Assembly: GCA_004293815.1 (NCBI GenBank)
Contig: RDZD01000010.1
Location: 111,375 to 175,374, forward strand
Origin: Cytophagales bacterium
GTDB lineage: Bacteria; Bacteroidota; Bacteroidia; Cytophagales; Bernardetiaceae
DNA length: 64,000 nucleotides
Direction: 5' to 3'
The stretch's first letter is position 1. Each line of letters opens with the position of its first letter. Shown piece by piece: positions 8,882 through 17,032 of this stretch. A model generated the notes under the pieces. The model made no database searches, had not been told where the DNA came from, and saw only the letters and a list, made by a program, of their open reading frames with translations. Position numbers and translations under genes: made by a program.

Positions 8882-9811
8882 CTAATTTTTCTTAAAATAT
8901 TTCCTCAAAAAAGGTAAAGAAGCCAATAAACCAGCCGCCAGCCATTTCCAAAGCTTAACAAACAAAATCCAAACACCAAATTTGGCTATAAGTTTACCTG
9001 CCACTAAGCCAGCCACACTCATAACCGCAATCTCATCTATATTGGAATCAAAATCTTCGTAGCGATGCCCGGGTTGGAATTTAAAACTGCGTCTGATAAG
9101 CTCTGCTTCGTGTTTTATTTCCTCAAAGTCTGCCATATTGCCCACAATGTTGAGATTTAAAACGCCATTTCTGCCCAAAACACGCATATTGTAATTTAAA
9201 ACATTGCTATCATCAGAAGAAAATTTTAGCTCCTGTGCCCAGTAAAGCGTGTGTGTACTTGGATCATAGCGAGGCTTTTCTGCCCATCCCACCAACTCTA
9301 TTTCAGGGAGGCCGTTTTTGGCACGCTGTTCATTTAACTCATGGATGTCGTCGCGGATTTGGCGCAGCAAGTCGGATTTCTCTAAATCACTAGCGTCTGT
9401 GTCTTCAACATGCCCCACTTTTTCGTAGCTAATTTCTGTAGCCCATACATTAGGATCCACAGGGTCAAAGTTCGCCTTGAAGAGGATACCAGCACCAGGT
9501 GAGCGGGTTCCTTGGTTGTTCCATATTCGCGTATGTAATTCCTGGCTCTGTGTAGCGTCTAGATATTTGTAATGAGGTGGCACATTAAGCTCTATAATAC
9601 CGCCAAGAATGGAAATTTTTCCTACTCTAAACTTAAAGTTTCTGTTGAGGCTGTCGCGGAGTTTTTCTAGTCTGGCTTTTTCGTTGTCTAAACTCAAACT
9701 GTCAATCGTTTTTTCTTCATCTTGCGCTTTGAGATTGTCAAACAATAAATATGAGACACAAAAAGTACTCAAAAAAACTAAACAAGCGGTTGTGCTGACA
9801 ATTTTTATCAT
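8882..9811 (-). CDS. DUF2167 family membrane protein
   Basis: 309 residues: a signal peptide or N-terminal anchor (5-25), a soluble domain, and hydrophobic C-terminal segments (about 262-305) ending in a basic tail. Typical DUF2167 segments are present: VPPHYKYLDATQSQELHTRIWNN, ISYEKVGHVEDTDASDLEKSDLLRQI, NGLPEIELVGWAEKPRYDPSTHTLYWAQEL, NVLNYNMRVLGRNGVLNLNIVG, and a terminal GHRYEDFDSNIDEIAVMSVAGLVAGKLIAK. The family is widespread in membranes and has no established function. It is transcribed in the same direction as the DUF4340-like gene about 110 bases downstream, so the two may be cotranscribed. Confidence 0.85.
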   Translation of the reverse strand: MIKIVSTTACLVFLSTFCVSYLLFDNLKAQDEEKTIDSLSLDNEKARLEKLRDSLNRNFKFRVGKISILGGIIELNVPPHYKYLDATQSQELHTRIWNNQGTRSPGAGILFKANFDPVDPNVWATEISYEKVGHVEDTDASDLEKSDLLRQIRDDIHELNEQRAKNGLPEIELVGWAEKPRYDPSTHTLYWAQELKFSSDDSNVLNYNMRVLGRNGVLNLNIVGNMADFEEIKHEAELIRRSFKFQPGHRYEDFDSNIDEIAVMSVAGLVAGKLIAKFGVWILFVKLWKWLAAGLLASLPFLRKYFKKN

Positions 9812-10132
9812 AATCTGTTTGGTTTAATCTCAGCCTTTTGAGAAGCTTTTAAGGCAGCAAATTAATCAAAAACTCTAGCAAAGTACCAAAAAAGGCAGGC
9901 TTTTTTTATCCAAAAGTTCTCTTACGCTGCCCTGCGCTTCAAAGTTTGGTTATTTCTCAAGTATTTTTTATAGCTAGTTAAGGAAAAGCCTAAAAAACTT
10001 TTGAAATCAAACAAATAAATAGATAAGGCTCTCAAGTAAGCTAAAAAATTGACTGTAAAGTCTATAATTGGGTGCGCGTGTGCTCTGCATTGAACAAAAA
10101 AATAAAAAAATGAAAAATAATTGATACTAATC
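9812..10132. other. Gene-free stretch before the tRNA-tuf unit
   Basis: AT-rich spacer between the divergent DUF2167 gene and the tRNA-tuf operon. No coding frame, repeat or structured RNA could be supported. The promoter for the tRNA operon begins at its right end. Confidence 0.5.
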
Positions 10133-10162
10133 TTGCAAACCCAAAAAAAAGTAGTACTTTTG
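10133..10162 (+). promoter_or_regulatory. Bacteroidota-type promoter of the tRNA-tuf operon
   Basis: TTG at 10133-10135 and TACTTTTG at 10155-10162 are separated by exactly 19 bases, matching TTG-N19-TAnnTTTG. The expected transcription start is about 10169, 26 bases before tRNA-Tyr. Confidence 0.85.
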
Positions 10163-10194
10163 CACTCGAATTTTCACAGTTAAGGCAAAACAAA

Positions 10195-10280
10195 GGGGGA
10201 ATACCAAAGCGGCCAACTGGGAGGGACTGTAAATCCCTTGATTAATTTCTTCGTAGGTTCGAATCCTGCTTCCCCCACCA
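10195..10280 (+). tRNA. tRNA-Tyr (anticodon GTA)
   Basis: 86 bases with a long variable arm, as expected for tRNA-Tyr. The acceptor stem GGGGGAA (10195-10201) pairs with TTCCCCC (10270-10276), the discriminator is A10277, and CCA is encoded at 10278-10280. Anticodon GTA is at 10229-10231 inside the loop CTGTAAA. First gene of the tRNA-tuf unit. Confidence 0.96.
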
Positions 10281-10330
10281 AGAATATTTTTTAGTGTTAT
10301 TCGGTTAGTACAAGTGTGTCACTAATATCT

Positions 10331-10403
10331 GCGGGAGTAGCTCAGTTGGTAGAGCGACAGCCTTCCAAGCTGTAGGTCGCGGGTTCGAGCCTCGTCTCCC
10401 GCT
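10331..10403 (+). tRNA. tRNA-Gly (anticodon TCC)
   Basis: 73 bases. The acceptor GCGGGAG pairs with CTCCCGC (10396-10402), the discriminator is T10403, and the anticodon stem-loop ACAGC-CTTCCAA-GCTGT carries TCC. Unlike the preceding tRNA-Tyr, the CCA tail is not encoded, so CCA-adding enzyme must complete it. Confidence 0.96.
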
Positions 10404-10490
10404 CAGATTGAGCGTTCTTTAAAATTCTAGTTGCTTATCCAAAAAGAGATAAAACGCGGCTGCCAATTACTGATTAATGAAAGTTGCAAA

Positions 10491-10562
10491 GCCGACGTAG
10501 CTCAGTGGTAGAGTGCTTCCTTGGTAAGGAAGAGGTCGTGGGTTCAATCCCCATCGTTGGCT
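10491..10562 (+). tRNA. tRNA-Thr (anticodon GGT)
   Basis: 72 bases. The acceptor GCCGACG pairs with CGTTGGC (10555-10561) with one G-T pair. The anticodon arm CTTCC-TTGGTAA-GGAAG carries GGT. CCA is not encoded. It sits 115 bases before the tuf start, the same Tyr-Gly-Thr-tuf order as in the tufB operon of enterobacteria. Confidence 0.96.
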
Positions 10563-10677
10563 CTCATACCTTTTTGTATAGCTGCTGTTTAATCAACCTC
10601 CATCTAATTTGGCCATTGTGCTCTGCGCATTGGTTTTTCTGAAATCAATTTCAAACAAATTAATTTTTGCTCAAGCA

Positions 10678-11865
10678 ATGGCAAAGGAGAAATTCGTTAA
10701 AAACAAGCCTCACGTAAACATCGGCACTATTGGCCACGTTGACCACGGCAAAACTACCTTGACTGCCGCCATCACAACTGTTTTGGCTTCACAAGGTCTC
10801 GCACAACTTCGCAGCTTTGACTCTATCGACAACGCTCCTGAAGAAAAAGAAAGAGGTATCACCATCAATACGGCGCACGTAGAATACGAAACAGCTAATC
10901 GCCACTATGCACACGTAGACTGCCCAGGTCACGCTGACTATGTGAAGAACATGGTAACTGGTGCTGCTCAAATGGACGGTGCTATCTTGGTTGTAGCTGC
11001 TACTGATGGCCCTATGCCACAAACTCGTGAGCACATTCTTTTGGCTCGTCAAGTAGGCGTACCTTCTTTGGTTGTGTTTATGAACAAAGTAGACATGGTA
11101 GACGATCCTGAACTTCTTGACCTTGTGGAAATGGAAATTCGCGAATTGTTGACGTTCTACGGCTTCAAAGGTGATGATATTCCTGTTGTACGCGGTTCTG
11201 CCCTCGGTGGTTTGAACGGTGAGCCTACTTGGGTAGCTACTATTGAAAAATTGATGGCTGAAGTAGATTCATTCATTCCAATTCCTGAGCGTATCACTGA
11301 CAAGCCTTTCTTGATGCCTGTTGAAGACGTGTTCTCTATCACTGGTCGTGGTACTGTGGCTACTGGCCGTATCGAGCGTGGTATTGTAAACGTGGGCGAG
11401 CCTGTAGAAATCTTGGGCTTGGGTGAAGCTCCTCTCAAGTCTACTGTTACGGGTGTAGAAATGTTCCGTAAATTGTTGGATAGCGGCGAAGCTGGCGACA
11501 ACGTAGGTCTTCTCCTCCGTGGTATTGAAAAAGAAGCTATCCGTCGTGGTATGGTTATCGCTAAGCCTGGCACTATCAAAACTCACGTAAAATTCAAATG
11601 CGAAGTTTACGTGTTGAAAAAAGAAGAAGGCGGTCGTCACACACCATTCTTTAAAGGTTACACACCACAGTTCTACTTCCGTACAACTGACGTAACTGGT
11701 GCTGTTCAACTCCCTGACAATGTGGAAATGGTAATGCCTGGTGATAACATCTCTATCACTGTAGAGCTCCAGAAGCCTATCGCAATGGACAAAGGTTTGC
11801 GCTTCGCAATTCGTGAAGGTGGCCGTACAGTAGGTGCTGGTCAGGTTACTGAAATCGTTGAGTAA
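10678..11865 (+). CDS. tuf: Translation elongation factor Tu
   Basis: 395 residues from the ATG at 10678 ([28 protein letters not shown]). The frame opens earlier at 10609, but those residues are leader. EF-Tu is the GTPase that brings aminoacyl-tRNA to the ribosome. GTPase motifs are visible: GHVDHGKT near residue 19, DCPGHAD, and NKVDMVD; the C-terminal beta-barrels end in [15 protein letters not shown]. It is the last gene of the tRNA-Tyr/Gly/Thr unit and is followed at once by a strong terminator. In most Bacteroidota tuf continues into secE, nusG and the rplKAJL-rpoBC cluster; here that continuation is missing. Confidence 0.99.
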   Translation: MAKEKFVKNKPHVNIGTIGHVDHGKTTLTAAITTVLASQGLAQLRSFDSIDNAPEEKERGITINTAHVEYETANRHYAHVDCPGHADYVKNMVTGAAQMDGAILVVAATDGPMPQTREHILLARQVGVPSLVVFMNKVDMVDDPELLDLVEMEIRELLTFYGFKGDDIPVVRGSALGGLNGEPTWVATIEKLMAEVDSFIPIPERITDKPFLMPVEDVFSITGRGTVATGRIERGIVNVGEPVEILGLGEAPLKSTVTGVEMFRKLLDSGEAGDNVGLLLRGIEKEAIRRGMVIAKPGTIKTHVKFKCEVYVLKKEEGGRHTPFFKGYTPQFYFRTTDVTGAVQLPDNVEMVMPGDNISITVELQKPIAMDKGLRFAIREGGRTVGAGQVTEIVE

Positions 11866-11895
11866 GCGACTGTTTTAATACAGAATAGATTAAAA

Positions 11896-11940
11896 ACAGA
11901 CTCATTGAAAGTTTATTCTTTCAATGAGTCTGTTTTTTTT
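11896..11940 (+). terminator. Intrinsic terminator after tuf
   Basis: Perfect 16-base arms (11896-11911 and 11918-11933) surround the loop TTTATT and are followed by a run of T to 11940. The hairpin starts 31 bases after the tuf stop, so the operon clearly ends here. Confidence 0.93.
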
Positions 11941-12053
11941 GTATTTTTAAAAAATAAGCACAATTATTGGAATGTTATTTTTTAAATACAAAGATGTAAC
12001 ATTAGTTTAATGCTCTGCCTATCTATTCCTGAATTGAACAAGAGATGTAACCT

Positions 12054-14321
12054 ATGAACAAACACTTACACTTTCTATTTATTTGTTTTTTATGGCTTGG
12101 CACGACAGAGCTTCTAGCACAGAGTAAAATGCTGGATAGCTTAGAGCAAGTTTATAGCACTTCAAAAGTGGACACTAGTAAGTTTATTAATGCGTTGCGT
12201 ATTTTTGAGAGTTACACATCAAGGGATACCGTTAAGAGAGAAAAGTATTATAAATTTAGCGAACAGCATATTAATACGCTTAAAACCAAACAGAAGCAAC
12301 TCAATATTCCAGAAAATCACCTAAAAGCCTTTGAAGCGAGTTTCCTGCGCATACAGGCTTTTCAACAGCAGCTTACAAGTTTTGATAAGGGTTTAGAAAC
12401 TATGAAAAGATCCTTAGAACTTGCGAAAGCTTCGGGTCTCAATATGGCCATTTTTGATGCTTATAGTGGCCTAGCTCTTATGGAAGAGGAGAATAACAAT
12501 GTCATGAAGGGTATAGAGTATAGACTAGAGGCTCTGAAGCTTCTCGAGACCAAGCTAAAGAATCCCAGGGCTATGGGGCTTACCTGTTTAAACCTAGGCA
12601 TAGGCTACTACATGCTGGATAAAAAAGAGACTGGCGTGGAATATTTCAAACGTGCTTACTATGCGTTCGAGAAGGCCAAAGTATTGCGTGGTATGAGCGC
12701 GGCTTTAAATAATATTAGCACATATTACGCGGACGGGAATCAAAACTTAGACAGCGCATTTCATTACTGCCAAACCTCTTACTACATCAAGCTCAAGGTA
12801 AGCGACCCAAGCGCACTCGGGATTTCGTTACTTAATTTAGCCTCTATGCACAGACGAAAGGGTAATTTGGATTCGGCTCAATGGTACGCTAAGAAGGCTG
12901 TGGAAAATTGTGAAAAGTATAAGAGATACAATTGGTTATCAGGAAGCTATCAGGCAATGGCGCAAATTATGCAGGTGAGAAAAGACTATAAACAAGCTAT
13001 TTTTTGGGCTAAAAAAGCTGCCGCACGGGCAGCAGAAGAAGGCGATTTAAATTCTATGAGATCAGTAGCTGACACCCAGTGTGAAATTTATGTTGAACTA
13101 AACGATTACAAGAATGCTTATGAGCAGTTGTTTTTGAGTTCTAAATACAAAGACAGCCTTTTAGGCGATGACTCCAAGGCTAAAATGGCTAAGCTAGAGG
13201 CGCAGTTTGGTTTTGACAAGCAAAAGTATCAGCAAGAGCTTGCTCAAAAAGAAAAAGATTTGCTTAAGGAAAAAGAACTTGCGCAGAGTGTTATATTCCG
13301 AAACACAGCCATTGGTGTGGGAGTTTTTATGTTTATCATAGTTATGGTGGTCATTTTTAATCAGCGTAAAATCCAGAAAATTAATAAGCTGTTGAGTATC
13401 AAGAACGACGAGATAGGTAAACAAAGAGATGCACTTACAGAGCAATATGCCGAAATACAACAAAACAGAGAAGAAATATTGACAATCAATGAACAGCTGA
13501 GCGGCCAAAAAAATGAGCTGCAAGCAGCTTTTTATACCATAGAACAAAAAAACCAGCATATTTTAGCCAGTATTCAGTCCGCACAAAGCATTCAAGAAAG
13601 TATTTTGCCTAAAGCTGACCGACTCGGCCTTGCGCTTAAGGACTTTTTTATACTCAATAAGCCTAAAGACGTGGTGAGTGGTGATTTTTATTGGCTTGGT
13701 TTGAAGAATGATCGCACTATTCTGGCCTTGCTTGACTGCACGGGGCATGGTGTGCATGGAGCCTTTATCACCCTTATAGCTTATAACTTACTCAACAAAG
13801 TTATTCTTTCTAAGGACTTTAGTGAACCAGCCGAAATCCTAGAGCAGCTACTTTCCGAGATTATTAAAAACCTCAAACAAAACGAAAATAAAAATAACGA
13901 TGGTTTTGATATTGGTATTTGCAGCATTGATTCAAACTCGCACGCACTAGCCTTTTCGGGTGCGAACAGCTCATTGTTTTATGTGCATAATAATGAACTG
14001 TTTGAGGCACGCGGGACGCACAAGCGAATAGGTGGTGTGCATAAAAGTCAGGCTAACAAGCAGTTTATCTCTCAAACAATCTATTACGATCAAAGTACAC
14101 AGTTCTTTTTGAGTTCAGACGGCTACATGGATCAGCACGGAGGCTCGGAATTAAAAAAGATGGGCAAACTGAAGTTCATGGATATCTTGTGTGAATGTGC
14201 GCGAATTAGCGACATGCACAAACAGAAAGAACATCTTGAAAGTTATTTAACCAGCTGGACAACTAGTATAAAAGAACAGACGGATGATATTTTGGTCATT
14301 GGCTTCAAGCTTCCTGAATAG
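12054..14321 (+). CDS. Membrane TPR sensor with SpoIIE-type serine phosphatase domain
   Basis: 755 residues. A signal peptide (about 1-22, cleavage near LLAQS) leads into a periplasmic TPR region of about 380 residues (for example AMGLTCLNLGIGYYMLDKKETGVEYFKRAYYAFEKAK). A single transmembrane helix lies at about 416-436 (IGVGVFMFIIVMVVIF), then a coiled coil (440-500), then a cytosolic PPM/SpoIIE phosphatase domain (about 502-755). Metal-binding motifs DVVSGDFYW, LDCTGHGVHGAF, LSSDGYMDQHGG and TDDILVIGFKL are intact. The arrangement suggests that the periplasmic TPRs sense a signal and control the inner phosphatase, which would act on a partner-switching regulator. It shares the output domain with the cytosolic protein at 5784 but differs in location. 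Confidence 0.88.
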   Translation: MNKHLHFLFICFLWLGTTELLAQSKMLDSLEQVYSTSKVDTSKFINALRIFESYTSRDTVKREKYYKFSEQHINTLKTKQKQLNIPENHLKAFEASFLRIQAFQQQLTSFDKGLETMKRSLELAKASGLNMAIFDAYSGLALMEEENNNVMKGIEYRLEALKLLETKLKNPRAMGLTCLNLGIGYYMLDKKETGVEYFKRAYYAFEKAKVLRGMSAALNNISTYYADGNQNLDSAFHYCQTSYYIKLKVSDPSALGISLLNLASMHRRKGNLDSAQWYAKKAVENCEKYKRYNWLSGSYQAMAQIMQVRKDYKQAIFWAKKAAARAAEEGDLNSMRSVADTQCEIYVELNDYKNAYEQLFLSSKYKDSLLGDDSKAKMAKLEAQFGFDKQKYQQELAQKEKDLLKEKELAQSVIFRNTAIGVGVFMFIIVMVVIFNQRKIQKINKLLSIKNDEIGKQRDALTEQYAEIQQNREEILTINEQLSGQKNELQAAFYTIEQKNQHILASIQSAQSIQESILPKADRLGLALKDFFILNKPKDVVSGDFYWLGLKNDRTILALLDCTGHGVHGAFITLIAYNLLNKVILSKDFSEPAEILEQLLSEIIKNLKQNENKNNDGFDIGICSIDSNSHALAFSGANSSLFYVHNNELFEARGTHKRIGGVHKSQANKQFISQTIYYDQSTQFFLSSDGYMDQHGGSELKKMGKLKFMDILCECARISDMHKQKEHLESYLTSWTTSIKEQTDDILVIGFKLPE

Positions 14322-14411
14322 TGCTGTTTTGCCAAAGACTTTTATTGGTAGTTTGTTTTAGAAAATCACTGCCAGTTATCTCAGCAGAAGAATAATTTTA
14401 CTTATAAGCTA

Positions 14412-14456
14412 AAACACCGTATAGAATGCCATAAAAAGCTCTTCTATACGGTGTTT
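14412..14456. terminator. Bidirectional terminator between the TPR phosphatase and the MscS channel
   Basis: Perfect 15-base arms (14412-14426 and 14442-14456) beginning AAACACC and ending GGTGTTT lie between two convergent genes. The A/T ends give U-rich tails in both directions. Confidence 0.8.
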
Positions 14457-14476
14457 GTCAATAAGGACTATCCAAA

Positions 14477-15295
14477 CTAAGAAAGCGCGCGTGTACCTAC
14501 CTGGTTGTAAGGTACGCTGAAACCTTCCTGAGCAAGTGCCAGCTGTATTCTTTCGCTCATATCAAACATAACTGGCAAGTAATCTGCCTGTTTTACATAA
14601 ACTCTTACGGCGAACTTAATACCAACAGCGTTTATCTCTTCTACAAAAATATCTGGAGCAGGTTTGTCAAGCACGCGCTCGTCTACGTCAGTCACTTTTT
14701 TGAAAATGTTTTTGGCCTTCAATAGATCGTCTTTATGGTTGATGGTAAAATTGAGGTCTAAACGACGATAAGGTTCTGCTGTAATATTGACAATCACACC
14801 GTTAGCAATCACACCGTTTGGAATGATTACCAATTTATTATCAGCAGTCAAAAGCGTTGTAGTGAATGTTTGAATATATTTTACATCACCAGTCTGGCCT
14901 TGTACATTAATAGTGTCACCCACTTTATAGGGCTTAAATATCATAATAAGCACACTACCAGCAAAATTAGCCAAACTACCCTGTAGAGCCAAGCCAATAG
15001 CCAAGCCCGCTGCACCAATAATAGCCACAAACGAGGTAGTCTCGATACCAACAACAGAAGCCGCGCTTAAAAGCACCATCACCTTGAGCAGGGCTTCCAC
15101 GATGCTAACAAGGAAGGGTTGAAAGCTTGCATCTATTTTATTTCTATCAAAAACATTTTTGAGCAATCTGCCCGCCCAGCTCACAATTCTAAAACCAATA
15201 AAGAGAATCAGGACAGCTAGCAAAACCTTGGGCGCAAATTCAATAGCCATATTGGCAGCCGATTGAGAAAGAGCTTTTACGTCTATGTCAAACAT
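14477..15295 (-). CDS. MscS-family small-conductance mechanosensitive channel
   Basis: 272 residues from the ATG at 15295; the longer frame to 15343 adds 16 unlikely residues. Three hydrophobic helices fill about 17-120, the last being the glycine- and alanine-rich pore helix (GAAGLAIGLALQGSLANFAGSVLIM). This is followed by the beta domain start IFKPYKVGDTINVQGQTGDVKYIQ and the typical IPNGVIANGVIVNIT, then a C-terminal alpha/beta domain with YRRLDLNFTI and VPYNQV. Such channels open on membrane stretch and release solutes during osmotic downshock in the inner membrane. Length fits the short MscS class. The gene is alone on its strand. Confidence 0.95.
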   Translation of the reverse strand: MFDIDVKALSQSAANMAIEFAPKVLLAVLILFIGFRIVSWAGRLLKNVFDRNKIDASFQPFLVSIVEALLKVMVLLSAASVVGIETTSFVAIIGAAGLAIGLALQGSLANFAGSVLIMIFKPYKVGDTINVQGQTGDVKYIQTFTTTLLTADNKLVIIPNGVIANGVIVNITAEPYRRLDLNFTINHKDDLLKAKNIFKKVTDVDERVLDKPAPDIFVEEINAVGIKFAVRVYVKQADYLPVMFDMSERIQLALAQEGFSVPYNQVGTRALS

Positions 15296-15607
15296 ACAAA
15301 TTGGGGGTTGGTTAAAATTATAATTTATAAAAGTCTTGCGCAAACAAAAAGTATTATGATCTTAATTCCAATTTTTTTATATAAATTTTAAATCACATTT
15401 GTAAAAATCAGCTAGAATTTATTTGTGCTTAAATGTAAAGTAGCACCTAACTTCCATTTTTTACATCTTTCATAAAAGAATAGCTAGATTTCGTAAAAGA
15501 GACCAGTTTTTGACATACTCCTCGGTATAAAGTTGCGTAATATTGATGTTAATATGATTTAAAGTGTTCAAAAATAATTGTTTCAATTAGAAAACGTAAT
15601 TCAAATT

Positions 15608-16228
15608 ATGAAAAAGGTAATTCTATTATGCGTGACTTTAATGTGCTTTTTTGTGAGCGCAAAAGCACAAAACAGAGCTGCTGATGCTTTTCTTAAGGCT
15701 TTTCCTGATCTTAGAGTGGGCAGTGTGGTGGGCGAAGCTGAGTGCAAGAAGGCGATGAGTGCCAGAGTACCACGCGAAGCCATTGCAGGCATAGATTACA
15801 AAGCCCTGATTTATAGCAGTGCTAATGACATTAGCAAGTGGGACATCATGCCGCTTGGCAAGTTCAAAATCAAAGAGGGAGTCTATTTTGTGCTTTACTT
15901 TTCAGCTATCATGGGAGCAAATCATACCAATACCGACTATAGCTATGTCCTGTGTTCAGAGGTGTTTGACTTTAATAAAAATGAAAAAACAGGTCAAAAC
16001 TATGGCAACAATGGGGAGTTCTCTGGTATGGGAGACAAACGCAAACAAGACCTCATTCAATTGCTTGGCAAAGATGCTGACATGACCCTCAAAGCCAATT
16101 TTTCTTTTAAGATAACTAGCCAAAATGGCGGTACTCTCACTAGTTATTGGCTCTATAACCCCCAAAAAGAAAGAAATGAAACATATAACTTTAGTTGGGA
16201 TACTGATGGTAGCCTGAAGATATACTAG
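15608..16228 (+). CDS. Exported protein of unknown function
   Basis: 206 residues from the ATG at 15608 (MKKVILLCVTLMCFFVSAKAQ); an upstream TTG start at 15578 would disrupt the signal peptide. The signal peptide is probably cut after AKA (20). The mature part starts with a helix-like segment (AADAFLKAFPDL) and then appears rich in beta strands (VYFVLYFSAIMG, YSYVLCSEVFDF, LTSYWLYNPQKERNETYNFSW). I do not recognise a family. It lies 36 bases before another exported protein of similar size in the same direction; the two are probably one operon. No function is claimed. Confidence 0.8.
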   Translation: MKKVILLCVTLMCFFVSAKAQNRAADAFLKAFPDLRVGSVVGEAECKKAMSARVPREAIAGIDYKALIYSSANDISKWDIMPLGKFKIKEGVYFVLYFSAIMGANHTNTDYSYVLCSEVFDFNKNEKTGQNYGNNGEFSGMGDKRKQDLIQLLGKDADMTLKANFSFKITSQNGGTLTSYWLYNPQKERNETYNFSWDTDGSLKIY

Positions 16229-16264
16229 TTGTAAGTTTTACAGAATCTTAAACCGAGACATGGC

Positions 16265-16969
16265 ATGAAAAAGATACTTTTTTTCGCGTTCTTTTTACTC
16301 TTATCTTCCTTGTTCTTAACGCGTGTACAAGCACAGGCTAGAGTGTTGAACGCAGGGGAGGTGGCAAGAGTCTTTGACTCTGGCACCAAGAGCACGTTTG
16401 GTATTGAGTACCGAATTTACAGAGCCTATGCCTATTCTGACGCAGGTGGCGACTATTACGTGGTATTTACCGAAAAAGCAGATAAGATAACGGAGTCGGG
16501 CGATACGATTAATTACAAGATTAAGGCATTTGCCTTCCAAAATAATAGCGATGGTCTTTTAAAGCTCTGGGAAATTAACGATTTTACCATCAAAAACCCT
16601 GGTACCAAAGAAGATGAAACGTCTATTTGGTTCTGGACTAAGTATTGCGAGTTTATAGACCACGATAACGACGGCTATGTGGAGCCAATTGTTGTTTATG
16701 GTACAAGTGGTATCAACAAGCAGGCTGATGGCCGTATGAAGATACTGGTTTTCTATAAAGGCAAAAAGGTGGCAATAAGGCATCAGAATGGTACTTTGGA
16801 CTTTGAGCGAAATACCCAAGTGGACGCAGCTTTCTACACGCTACCAGCGGCTATACAAAATCGCGTGAAAGCCATTATGGAAAAACAAGTGGCGGATGAT
16901 AACTGCATCTTTCCTGTGGACTGGCAAGAGGCCATGAAGAAGAAAAAAACTCAGTTTGACGAAAATTAA
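16265..16969 (+). CDS. Exported protein with a DxDxDG-type calcium-like loop
   Basis: 234 residues with a clear signal peptide (cleavage after VQAQ, about 24). The central segment FIDHDNDGYVEPIVVYG carries an acidic DHDNDG loop typical of calcium-binding FG-GAP or dockerin-like turns; the rest is predicted beta sheet (YYVVFTEKADKI, YKIKAFAFQNN, MKILVFYKGKKVAIRHQNG). The C-terminus is basic and helical (EAMKKKKTQFDEN). It resembles small exported Bacteroidota proteins that I cannot name with certainty. It is probably cotranscribed with the exported protein just upstream. The function is unknown. Confidence 0.75.
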   Translation: MKKILFFAFFLLLSSLFLTRVQAQARVLNAGEVARVFDSGTKSTFGIEYRIYRAYAYSDAGGDYYVVFTEKADKITESGDTINYKIKAFAFQNNSDGLLKLWEINDFTIKNPGTKEDETSIWFWTKYCEFIDHDNDGYVEPIVVYGTSGINKQADGRMKILVFYKGKKVAIRHQNGTLDFERNTQVDAAFYTLPAAIQNRVKAIMEKQVADDNCIFPVDWQEAMKKKKTQFDEN

Positions 16970-16981
16970 CTCTTTAATAGC

Positions 16982-17032
16982 AGCATGGTACTTGGCGTAG
17001 CTTTACACAAAGTCTACGTCAAGTACCATGCT
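16982..17032. terminator. Bidirectional terminator hairpin overlapping the 3' end of priA
   Basis: 19-base arms (16982-17000 and 17014-17032) with one G-T pair flank a 13-base loop and are followed by TTAATTTTT on the plus strand. It ends the exported-protein operon. The right arm (17014-17032) lies inside the last codons of convergent priA, whose stop codon is at 17003-17005 in the loop. Confidence 0.8.

Noticed and set aside
8462..8917. 151-residue plus-strand frame over the DUF4340-like gene
   Set aside because: It overlaps a well-supported gene on the other strand; its composition is not that of a protein.
10609..10677. Upstream extension of the tuf frame
   Set aside because: EF-Tu begins at [12 protein letters not shown]; the extra 23 residues have no counterpart in the family.
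11157..11709. Antisense frames of 140 and 146 residues inside tuf
   Set aside because: They mirror the biased codons of a highly expressed gene and have no family resemblance or start region of their own.
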